The translations under genes and the position numbers were made by a program. Positions 34,750 through 42,697 of a stretch of DNA of 64,000 nucleotides are shown here, piece after piece (within the stretch, counting starts at the first letter, position 1; each line of letters opens with the position of its first letter). Origin of the DNA: JAAYJR01 sp964611525 (GTDB taxonomy: Bacteria; Bacteroidota; Bacteroidia; Bacteroidales; Prolixibacteraceae); assembly GCA_964611525.1 (NCBI GenBank), contig CAZTAL010000067.1, forward strand, positions 1-64,000, read 5' to 3'. The notes under the pieces were generated by a model. It did not search any database. It had not been told where the DNA came from and was given only the letters and a program-made list of their open reading frames with translations.

Positions 34750-35573
34750 TTCACTTTTTGTTTAAGGTATTCATTGATTTCTTTATATATTTCTGCAGAA
34801 TTATAATGTAGAAATCTTTTATTATCGATCCCCAAAATCCAGTTCATCCCTGTTTGTTCACCGACTATAAAGATTTCATCCATTTCCATGAGATCCATTT
34901 TTTTAATATTTTCCTGTTCAATGGCATCAATTCCTGTTTTTTTTGCTGCATCAATGACAATTTGTCGTAATATGTCTTCATAGCATCCGGACGAGAGAGA
35001 TGGGGTAATTATTTTTTTATTATTAAGCATAAAAATATTTGCATAAGGGCATTCGCAAACCATCTCCTTCTCGTTCAGAATAATTGTATTTTTGCAGTCA
35101 GTGCCATGAAGCTGGCCCAGTGCTACATCCCACAGTATCTTATTATAAAAAGAATAATTGTTGAATTTATTATGGCTATATTTTATCTGATCTGAAAAAC
35201 AGGTGAGCAGGCCTTTTTCATTAAAAGGAAAATCGAATTCGGTAAAAGATTTGCTGGTAATAAGAGTATTTATTTTATTTTTTTTCAGGAAAAATTGAAA
35301 ATAAATATATCCTGAGCGATAAAATTTATTTTTATTGAGCATCCTTTTCGTCAACCTCATTAATTCCCTAATATTATTGAATTCATCAGGAACAGGCATG
35401 TTTAAAGAATCCAGTTGTTGTAATAATAATTTCATATTTTCAAAAAACAGGGGTATCCCCCCGAATCCAAACCATATTTTTTGTGAAAGCAGGAATGTAT
35501 ATTCCATTGCCGGAAGCTTTAATCCTGATTCTTCCTTTTTTATTATTTTCCCGTTTAAAATAATGAAGGCCAT
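34746..35573 (-). CDS. Class IV aminotransferase-like protein
   Basis: The 275-residue protein resembles fold-type IV PLP enzymes (branched-chain aminotransferase, D-amino acid transaminase, aminodeoxychorismate lyase). The pattern FYNKILWDVALGQLHGTDCKNTIILNEKEMVCECPYANIF contains the probable PLP lysine, and ITPSLSSGCYEDILRQIV fits the TPxLxxGxLxGVxR motif. The substrate cannot be read from the sequence. It follows the rhomboid gene by 33 bases. Confidence 0.8.
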   Translation of the reverse strand: MAFIILNGKIIKKEESGLKLPAMEYTFLLSQKIWFGFGGIPLFFENMKLLLQQLDSLNMPVPDEFNNIRELMRLTKRMLNKNKFYRSGYIYFQFFLKKNKINTLITSKSFTEFDFPFNEKGLLTCFSDQIKYSHNKFNNYSFYNKILWDVALGQLHGTDCKNTIILNEKEMVCECPYANIFMLNNKKIITPSLSSGCYEDILRQIVIDAAKKTGIDAIEQENIKKMDLMEMDEIFIVGEQTGMNWILGIDNKRFLHYNSAEIYKEINEYLKQKVN

Positions 35574-35606
35574 AAGGTTAAAAAATAATTTATGCTTATC
35601 ATATGA

Positions 35607-36218
35607 CTAAAGAAACGAAAATAACTGATCTATAAAGTGTTCGAAAAGTCCCGGCTTTAATATGATTGGATAGACAAAACCAAAAATTGCTCCCAGGAAA
35701 TGTGCATCATGAGCTATATTATCAGATTTCTGTTTTCCCATTTGATAGGAATAAAAAAGATATCCTATTCCAAATAATATACCAGGTATGGGAATTATGG
35801 CAAAGAGATAAAGCATTTCAAGGGGATTAAGAAATATAAAGGAAAACAGGACTGCTGAAACGGCTCCCGAGGCGCCGACAGCATTGTAGTAATAGTTGTT
35901 TTGATTTTTGATCAGTCCCCATAAATTTGAAATTAGTATTCCACCCAAATACAAAATAATAAAATATAAAACAGCCTTGTTCCCGAAGAAATAAGAAAAA
36001 TAATCTTCTACTGCCCTGCCGAAGAAAAAAAGAACGAGCATATTTACAAGCAGGTGAGCCCATCCAACATGGATAAAAGCATGCGAGATCAATCTGTAAT
36101 ATTCTTTTTTATGAATAATCAGTGCAGCATTAAACTGCATTTTTTCCATGAGGTTATCATTTTGAAATGCCATAAACGACATTATTGCGGTCATACCTAT
36201 TATTAACCATGTAATCAT
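35607..36218 (-). CDS. Rhomboid family intramembrane serine protease
   Basis: A 203-residue rhomboid, which cleaves membrane proteins within the bilayer. It has about six membrane segments. The catalytic dyad is Ser117 in VGASGAVSA and His173 in HDAHFLGA; HAFIHVGWAHLLVNM holds the conserved N-terminal part. It begins on the last base of holA, so the genes overlap. Confidence 0.93.
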   Translation of the reverse strand: MITWLIIGMTAIMSFMAFQNDNLMEKMQFNAALIIHKKEYYRLISHAFIHVGWAHLLVNMLVLFFFGRAVEDYFSYFFGNKAVLYFIILYLGGILISNLWGLIKNQNNYYYNAVGASGAVSAVLFSFIFLNPLEMLYLFAIIPIPGILFGIGYLFYSYQMGKQKSDNIAHDAHFLGAIFGFVYPIILKPGLFEHFIDQLFSFL

Positions 36219-37219
36219 CAGTGTAAAATTTTATAGATCATTTCTTTTTGTAATTCAACTGTTTCAACACTACCGGATGAGCCCAATCCTTTGCTTTTCA
36301 TATCATATTCCCTTAGAATGCCCATAATCTGGTATAACTTGGAAGGAGAATATTTCTTTGCTGCTTTAATATATATACCGGCAATAAAAGGGTGCAGATT
36401 ATATTTTTTCCCGAATCCTTTTTCAGATTTATCTGTCATAAAATGATAAGAGAAAAGTCTGGAGAAATAAAAAAACAGTCCTGCAATTGTTTTTTGTATC
36501 GGATGCATCACAGGATTGGCCCCGAAATAATTAATTATCTGATTAGCCCTGTAAATGTTTCTTTCACCCAATGCATTTTGTAGTTCAATAATATTATAAT
36601 TTTTGCTGAAGCCTATATTTTTTTCAATATGTTCTGGTGTTATTTTTTTTGTATTTCCTATAGCAATAATAAGCTTCTCCAGTTCATTGACCACCTTACT
36701 TAGATCATTACCCAGATGGGCAGTGATGATCTGGGCCGCCTGGGGTGTTATAGAATAATTTTTTTTGGAAAGATAATTTTCAATCCATGCAGGTAATTTA
36801 TTGTCGTAAATTTTTTTTGTGGTAAGGATAACACCGTTACTGGAAATACTTTTTACCAGCTTTGTACGGGCATCTAATTTTTTATATTTGTAATTTATCA
36901 CAAGCAAAGTCGATGGTGCAGGTTTTTTTGTATATTTTTCAAGGTCCTCAATTTGTTTAAGGCTTTGTGCTTCTTTAACAATTATCACCTGCCGTTCGGC
37001 CATCATGGGAAAACGCAGGGCACTTTCGGCAATTGTCACGGGATCGGAATCTTTACCATAAAAAACAGTCAGATTAAAATTTTTCTCCTCTTCAGTTAAT
37101 ATGTTTTTTTCAATATAATCAGATATCCTGTCTATAAAATAAGGTTCATCTCCCTGCAAGAGATAAACAGGATGGTATATCTTTTTTTTGAGGTTTTGAA
37201 GAATGGTTTCAAATTCCAT
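36218..37219 (-). CDS. holA: DNA polymerase III delta subunit
   Basis: HolA opens the sliding clamp as part of the clamp loader. The 333-residue product has the family start KIYHPVYLLQGDEPYFIDRISDYIE. It also has FPMMAERQVIIVKEAQ and a C-terminal helical domain (about 210-330). It lacks a Walker A motif, as is normal for delta. It leads a holA-rhomboid-aminotransferase unit on the minus strand and is divergent from the HsdR_N-like gene. Confidence 0.92.
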   Translation of the reverse strand: MEFETILQNLKKKIYHPVYLLQGDEPYFIDRISDYIEKNILTEEEKNFNLTVFYGKDSDPVTIAESALRFPMMAERQVIIVKEAQSLKQIEDLEKYTKKPAPSTLLVINYKYKKLDARTKLVKSISSNGVILTTKKIYDNKLPAWIENYLSKKNYSITPQAAQIITAHLGNDLSKVVNELEKLIIAIGNTKKITPEHIEKNIGFSKNYNIIELQNALGERNIYRANQIINYFGANPVMHPIQKTIAGLFFYFSRLFSYHFMTDKSEKGFGKKYNLHPFIAGIYIKAAKKYSPSKLYQIMGILREYDMKSKGLGSSGSVETVELQKEMIYKILH

Positions 37220-37359
37220 ATTAATTATTTTTTGTCTGCATTATTAGAAAATTGCACAAGAATAGTTTATTTTGTTCATATAAACAGAGCAATACAAAAG
37301 TACATTTTTCCCGGCTTGACTGCTAATATTTGGTGGTAAGTATAACAAAATAAATAGAC

Positions 37360-37806
37360 ATGGAGATGCAAAAATTGAATTTGCCGTTATATAATTTCAG
37401 GATCAAAGAAGTAGATGGTAAAATAAATATCTTTGATACCGTCAGAAAAAAGTTTGTCCCGCTCACTTCTGAGGAGTGGGTAAGGCAAAATTTTATTAAC
37501 TATTTGATACGGGAAAAGAGATACCCGGAGTCCCGGATGGCAGTTGAAAAGCAAATTTTGTTGAACCGTAAGGTTTTTCGTTTTGATCTGCTTGTATACA
37601 GGGGAAACGGAGAGCCCTTACTGATAGCTGAATTTAAATCTCCAGATACTAAAATAAACCAGGGAACATTCGATCAGGTGGTACGTTATAATATGGCACT
37701 AAAAGTAAAGATTATTATTGTTTCAAACGGAATACAACATTTTGTTTGTGAAATTGATTACCAAACAATGACATATAAATTTCTCAATGAAGTACCTGAG
37801 TATTAA
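37360..37806 (+). CDS. Orphan HsdR N-terminal-like (PD-(D/E)XK) protein
   Basis: A 148-residue protein with the fold of the nuclease domain at the start of type I restriction subunits. VFRFDLLVYRGNGEPLLIAEFKSP shows a D...ExK active-site pattern (Asp near 73, Glu-Phe-Lys near 89-91). No helicase or methylase gene is nearby, so it is not a restriction system; similar orphans lie beside holA in other Bacteroidota. Function unknown. Its end overlaps the convergent GNAT gene by 4 bases. Confidence 0.85.
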   Translation: MEMQKLNLPLYNFRIKEVDGKINIFDTVRKKFVPLTSEEWVRQNFINYLIREKRYPESRMAVEKQILLNRKVFRFDLLVYRGNGEPLLIAEFKSPDTKINQGTFDQVVRYNMALKVKIIIVSNGIQHFVCEIDYQTMTYKFLNEVPEY

Positions 37807-38330
37807 GCCAGTATTTTCTGGAATAGTAGTTCATCTTTCCATCCGGTAGTCGTTTTAATCCAGCATTTTTTAATACCCGTCCTTATGAACCCCGATTTTT
37901 TAAACAGAGAGATACTGTTTTTATTATCTTCTGCAATATTGGCATATATTTGTTTCATGCCCAAGGTATTCTGTGCATATTCGCTTAAAGCTTCCAAAGC
38001 GTCAGCAGCATAACCCATACCACGATCCCTTATGCTGTTTATAAGTATCCCTACACCTGCGCGAAGATGATAGGGCTCAAAATCAAAGAGGTCTACCGCA
38101 CCTACAGCTCTATGTAATTCATTTTCAATGATCAGGCGTAACTGTTTCACTTCATAGATATCCTTCACCGAATTTTTTAAATATTCTTTCAGTACATATT
38201 TTGAAAATGGTGTGCGTGTATTGCTCAACTCCCATATTTCAGTATTGTTTTCCCAAACATAGAGTAAATCAAGATCTTCAGGTTCCAGTGGCCGGAGTAT
38301 TATTTTCCCGGAATTTATCATGTTGCTCAT
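37803..38330 (-). CDS. GNAT family N-acetyltransferase
   Basis: The 175-residue protein has the GNAT fold of RimJ/RimL-like enzymes: ILRPLEPEDLDLLYVWENN at the start, then VGAVDLFDFEPYHLRAGVGILI, and RDRGMGYAADAL as the acetyl-CoA pyrophosphate loop. The end has AEDNKNSISLFKKSGFIRTG. Substrate unknown. It starts 4 bases after the GT2 gene. Confidence 0.9.
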   Translation of the reverse strand: MSNMINSGKIILRPLEPEDLDLLYVWENNTEIWELSNTRTPFSKYVLKEYLKNSVKDIYEVKQLRLIIENELHRAVGAVDLFDFEPYHLRAGVGILINSIRDRGMGYAADALEALSEYAQNTLGMKQIYANIAEDNKNSISLFKKSGFIRTGIKKCWIKTTTGWKDELLFQKILA

Positions 38331-38334
38331 ACAT

Positions 38335-40299
38335 TTAAGATATATTTTTTCTGTCCAGTTTTTTAAAACTTTTTATCATTATTTCCGCATCGTCAATAAT
38401 GCTGTAATTTTTGGCATATAAGATATTTAGTTCATGTTTTTTATCAGGGTTGAAATTTTTTTCGGCAAACATATCTGCAGGGCTAAGCACACCCTGCTTT
38501 ACTGATGGCAATTCCTGAACTTCTGAGTTTCCATTTGCATAGCCTACCCAGCTTTCCTTGCCGGACAAAACTTTAAATATGTTTTTTAAAAAATTTATTT
38601 TTTCATTAAAAAACCAAATTAATACAGGGCTCATAAAAAGAAATGCCAAAGATGAAAAAATATCGAATACTCTTTTTTTACGGCGGTTTGAAGGACTGGA
38701 GATAGCATTTATACGCACTATATATAAATCGCCTGCAGTATGAATGGAATTACTCCCAATTATACTTATGCTTTCCGGGGGAGCTATTTTAAAATCTATA
38801 TCAAGATTGGTCAGGTCGAGCATAGCCTTTATTATATTTGCAGAACTGATGCTGCCTGCACAAAAAATGATCTCATCAATATGGTTAATTTTTACAATTT
38901 CCCTCAATTGATTTACAGTGCCGATGTAATGTTGCATGGTGTATGAATCATCAGTAGCAATGAATCCTGCAAATTCCGAGTCTATTTGGGTTTGCAGGAG
39001 TAATTTTTTAACCCGGTTAGCCTCTTCCGGATTGCCGGCGATAGTAATTTTTTTTGTCTTTTCAAGTGAGAGACCGAAAATTTTGCATTTCATCTGGTGA
39101 AAGATCAGTCTGTATAGGATCAGAGAGAAGGCTGCCCATACGGTACCGAGAAGAATGAGAGCACGCGAGAATCTGTATTTTTCATCTATCAGTGAATAAA
39201 CGATAAGTACAGATATGGATCCATACAAAATACCCCTGGCAACATTTTTGAGATTTACCGGTTTTTTATAGCCGCCGGAAAAAAATATAGTTGCAAGCCA
39301 GATGAGAATGTAAGCCGGTATAACCACATTTAACAATTCAGGGGCATAATAATCCGGTTCATACCTTATATTTTCCCATAAAGGAAAAAGGAAAAGAAAT
39401 CCTCCATATATAATCAGTCCGTCAATCAGGGGGAGAAAAATATAATTGCTGACGCGCCTGAGTACTGCCAGAAAGGCATGGAACCAGACAGCCATGTTTA
39501 TGAATAGTGAGAAAGCGCTTACTTTACCACCTGAAAAGTGTTTCCGGGCAAAAATTATCATCGCTTTATAAAAAAATTTTACATAGTTGATCGAACCCTT
39601 TTTAGTGCTTTCTCCTTTGTAATGAATAATTGTTGTTCCCGGGAAATAATAATTTTTGTATCCTTCTTGTTTTATTCTGTATGAGAGATCGATATCCTCT
39701 CCATACATAAAAAAATTTTCATCCAGCAGTCCGGTTTTTTCAAAAATTTCTTTTCTGATGAGCATAAAAGCTCCTGCAAGCACATCCACTTCATGGATTT
39801 TGTTTTCATCAAGATATGAAAGATGGTATCTGCCAAACCTGCGGGATTTTGGAAATAATTCTGAAAGTCCGAACATCTTGCTGAAAGCTACCCATGGAGT
39901 TGGCAATCCGCGCTTTGATTCCGGAAGGAAATTTCCTTTCCCATCTATCATTTTTACCCCTAGTGCACCGGCATCGGGATGATCCTCCATAAATCCCGTC
40001 ACTTTTGAGAAAGTATCCTCTTCAACCATAGTGTCGGGATTAAGAAGCAGAATATATTTACCTTTTGCTTTTTTTATTGCCTGGTTGTTGGCTTTTGAGA
40101 AACCCAGATTTTTTTTGTTTTCTATAAGATTTATTTGTGGAAATTTCTCACGTATCAATTGCGTTGATCCGTCTACCGAATTATTGTCAACAACGAAAAT
40201 TTCAACATCCATATTTTTTGAAGCTTTAATTACTGAGTGCAGGCATTGCTCCAAAAAATGTTTGACGTTATAGTTTACAATAATTACTGAAAGTTTCAT
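38335..40299 (-). CDS. GT2 glycosyltransferase fused to CoA-binding and core-deleted sugar transferase-like part
   Basis: The 654-residue protein begins with a GT2 domain (1-240: MKLSVIIVNYNVKHFLEQCL, VDNNSVDGS, LLNPDTMVEED, GEDIDLSYRI). About five membrane segments follow (about 255-410), then a Rossmann-like region with VKKLLLQTQIDSEFAGFIA and IDEIIFCAG. The end resembles the start and end of a polyisoprenyl-phosphate sugar transferase: KKRVFDIFSSLAFLFMSPVLIWFF and VLSGKESWVGY. The usual catalytic centre between them is short or missing. It may glycosylate a lipid or polysaccharide; the transferase part is probably inactive. Confidence 0.75.
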   Translation of the reverse strand: MKLSVIIVNYNVKHFLEQCLHSVIKASKNMDVEIFVVDNNSVDGSTQLIREKFPQINLIENKKNLGFSKANNQAIKKAKGKYILLLNPDTMVEEDTFSKVTGFMEDHPDAGALGVKMIDGKGNFLPESKRGLPTPWVAFSKMFGLSELFPKSRRFGRYHLSYLDENKIHEVDVLAGAFMLIRKEIFEKTGLLDENFFMYGEDIDLSYRIKQEGYKNYYFPGTTIIHYKGESTKKGSINYVKFFYKAMIIFARKHFSGGKVSAFSLFINMAVWFHAFLAVLRRVSNYIFLPLIDGLIIYGGFLFLFPLWENIRYEPDYYAPELLNVVIPAYILIWLATIFFSGGYKKPVNLKNVARGILYGSISVLIVYSLIDEKYRFSRALILLGTVWAAFSLILYRLIFHQMKCKIFGLSLEKTKKITIAGNPEEANRVKKLLLQTQIDSEFAGFIATDDSYTMQHYIGTVNQLREIVKINHIDEIIFCAGSISSANIIKAMLDLTNLDIDFKIAPPESISIIGSNSIHTAGDLYIVRINAISSPSNRRKKRVFDIFSSLAFLFMSPVLIWFFNEKINFLKNIFKVLSGKESWVGYANGNSEVQELPSVKQGVLSPADMFAEKNFNPDKKHELNILYAKNYSIIDDAEIMIKSFKKLDRKNIS

Positions 40300-40488
40300 T
40301 TATCTGCAAAGAATATATTTAAAAATCAAATATAAATATTAACAGGACGCTTAAGTCGTGATTATTACCAACATGTGGCTATAATAAGTTTTTATTAATG
40401 TCACCGAATTATTCCCTCGAAATTATAAATCTTATATATTCTGTTGGCTGTATTATGTTTGTACCCTAAAATGTAAAAAAGTTTAAAA

Positions 40489-41115
40489 TTATTTTCCCAT
40501 TGAATTTTCATAAAGCACCCTGTTAATGAGCGAGCGTCCGAGGGTGATCTCATCGGCATATTCAAGATCATCACCTACGGCAATGCCCCGGGAAAGGGTA
40601 GTAACCTTCACCGGTTTTTCTTTTAGTTTTCTGTAAATATAAAAATTTGTTGTATCGCCTTCCATGGTGGTTGGCAGGGCAAGGATTATTTCATTTATTT
40701 CTTTATTTCCTGCCCGTTCTATAAGCGAGTCTATTTCCAGGTCATCAGGGGCGATGCCGTCGACCGGCGAAATTACACCTCCCAATACATGATACAATCC
40801 ATTATATTGGTTTGTATTTTCAAAAAGCATAACGTCACGAATATTTTCTACTACGCATATTATTGATCTGTTTCTATCCGGATTGGCACATATCTGGCAG
40901 ATTTCACGGTCTGATATATTATGACATATTTTGCATTTTTTTACCTCGTTTTTCAGATTGACCAGGCTTTGTGCAAATGTCAAAACTTCCTGTTTATCCT
41001 GACGCAGTAAATGCAGTACCATTCTCAGTGCACTTTTTCTGCCGATACCTGGTAGTTTGGAAAATTCGTTTACCGCTTTTTCCAGTAGCCGTGACGGATA
41101 TTTATCTATGTTCAT
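40489..41115 (-). CDS. recR: Recombination protein RecR
   Basis: RecR works with RecF/RecO to load RecA at gaps. The 208 residues contain the helix-hairpin-helix region FSKLPGIGRKSALRMVLHLL. The zinc finger follows with four cysteines (CKIC, ICQIC). The Toprim domain has IICVVENIRDVMLFEN and PTTMEGDTTNFYI. It lies 12 bases after the malic enzyme gene on the same strand. Confidence 0.95.
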   Translation of the reverse strand: MNIDKYPSRLLEKAVNEFSKLPGIGRKSALRMVLHLLRQDKQEVLTFAQSLVNLKNEVKKCKICHNISDREICQICANPDRNRSIICVVENIRDVMLFENTNQYNGLYHVLGGVISPVDGIAPDDLEIDSLIERAGNKEINEIILALPTTMEGDTTNFYIYRKLKEKPVKVTTLSRGIAVGDDLEYADEITLGRSLINRVLYENSMGK

Positions 41116-41127
41116 TTTTTTATTTCT

Positions 41128-42417
41128 TTAATAATTTTTATTGCTCCGGTCAAGACGGTTTGCCAGTTCATCTTTATAAGCTGCCCAGTCTTTAACAGGT
41201 TTTTGGGCAACTCCTGTTTCCATGGCTGCCATGGCTACAGCGCTTGAAACAGTTGTAATGAGCCTGGGATCAAAAGGTTTGGGAATAAGATAATCCTTGC
41301 CGAACACAATATTTTTTGTATTATAAGCACGGGCAACTATTTCGGGAACATACTCTTTGGCCAGATTGGCCAAAGCTTTTGCTGCCGCTATTTTCATTTC
41401 CTCGTTAATATCGGTTGCGCGGACATCGAGAGCACCCCGGAAGATAAAGGGGAATCCCAGTACGTTGTTTATCTGGTTGGGGTAATCACTTCTTCCGGTG
41501 GCCATTATTACATCATTACGGGCTGCAATAGCATCTTCATAGGATATTTCGGGATCTGGATTTGCAAGTGCAAAAACTATGGGGTCTTTGTTCATAGACT
41601 GTATCATTTTTTTCGATACAATACCACCTGTGGAAAGTCCAAGGAATATATCCGAACCTTTAATGGCTTCCTCAAGTGTGCTGACATTCTGTTTCGTTAT
41701 AAATTGTTTTTTAATATCATTAAGTCCGTTGCGTGATCGATTAAGAACTCCTTTGCTGTCGCACATTATTATATTTTCCGGTCTAACGCCAAGACTTATA
41801 TATAAACGTGCGCATGAAACAGCTGCGGCACCAGCCCCACTTATCACCACTTTTACCTTTTCAATCGATTTGCCGTTAATATCAAGGGCATTCAGCAATC
41901 CGGCTGCCGATATTATAGCTGTTCCATGCTGGTCGTCATGAAAGACAGGAATGTCAAGCTCTTTTTTTAGTGCGGTCTCAATTTGAAAGCACTCGGGGGC
42001 TTTTATATCCTCAAGATTTATTCCACCAAAACCGGGAGCAACAGCTTTAACAATTTTTATAAATTTTTCGGGATTTTTTTCATTGACTTCAATGTCGAAT
42101 ACATCAATGTCGGAAAAGATTTTAAATAGCAATCCCTTTCCTTCCATGACAGGCTTGCCGGCTTCCTGCCCAATATCACCGAGTCCGAGTACTGCCGTAC
42201 AATTGGATATTACTGCTACGAGGTTCCCTTTAGCCGTGTATCTGTAAACATTATTAATGTCCTTTTTTATCTCAAGACAGGGCTGGGCTACACCGGGAGT
42301 ATATGCCAGTGATAAATCATGCTGGGTATAATGAGGTTTGGTTGGTATTACTTCAATTTTCCCCGGCCTGTTATTTTCATGATAGCTCAATGCCTCTTTA
42401 CGGCTGATTTTTGACAT
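41128..42417 (-). CDS. Malate dehydrogenase, decarboxylating (malic enzyme)
   Basis: The 429-residue enzyme converts malate to pyruvate and CO2 with NAD(P). It has SLAYTPGVAQPCLEI, VISNCTAVLGLGDIGQEAGKPVMEGKG, VFHDDQHGTAII and the dinucleotide fold VVISGAGAAAVSCARL. It is the short type without the C-terminal phosphotransacetylase-like domain found in many MaeB proteins. Cofactor preference is not determined. Confidence 0.92.
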   Translation of the reverse strand: MSKISRKEALSYHENNRPGKIEVIPTKPHYTQHDLSLAYTPGVAQPCLEIKKDINNVYRYTAKGNLVAVISNCTAVLGLGDIGQEAGKPVMEGKGLLFKIFSDIDVFDIEVNEKNPEKFIKIVKAVAPGFGGINLEDIKAPECFQIETALKKELDIPVFHDDQHGTAIISAAGLLNALDINGKSIEKVKVVISGAGAAAVSCARLYISLGVRPENIIMCDSKGVLNRSRNGLNDIKKQFITKQNVSTLEEAIKGSDIFLGLSTGGIVSKKMIQSMNKDPIVFALANPDPEISYEDAIAARNDVIMATGRSDYPNQINNVLGFPFIFRGALDVRATDINEEMKIAAAKALANLAKEYVPEIVARAYNTKNIVFGKDYLIPKPFDPRLITTVSSAVAMAAMETGVAQKPVKDWAAYKDELANRLDRSNKNY

Positions 42418-42697
42418 AGAAATATATTTTTTTGTGAGGATAAAGATAAGAAATAATGAGCATTTCCAATATTGGCTGGCAATATAGAACTGTAATAGAT
42501 TTTAATTTCAGATTTTCAGGTTTAAATAAAAGTGATTTTTATAATAATATAAAAGATTCATATATAATCATTTATATCTTTTATTTATTGAATGTTTGTG
42601 AGATATTCTTGTTTTTTGACTTTTCAGATCAGTCTTAATTTTGAGATTTAATATATTTTCCGTATAATTATTATTACACAAAAAAAGATATAAAGCT

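Noticed and set aside
37360..37806. A restriction-modification or defence system at the HsdR_N gene
   Set aside because: No methylase, specificity subunit, helicase or other defence gene flanks it; neighbours are housekeeping genes.
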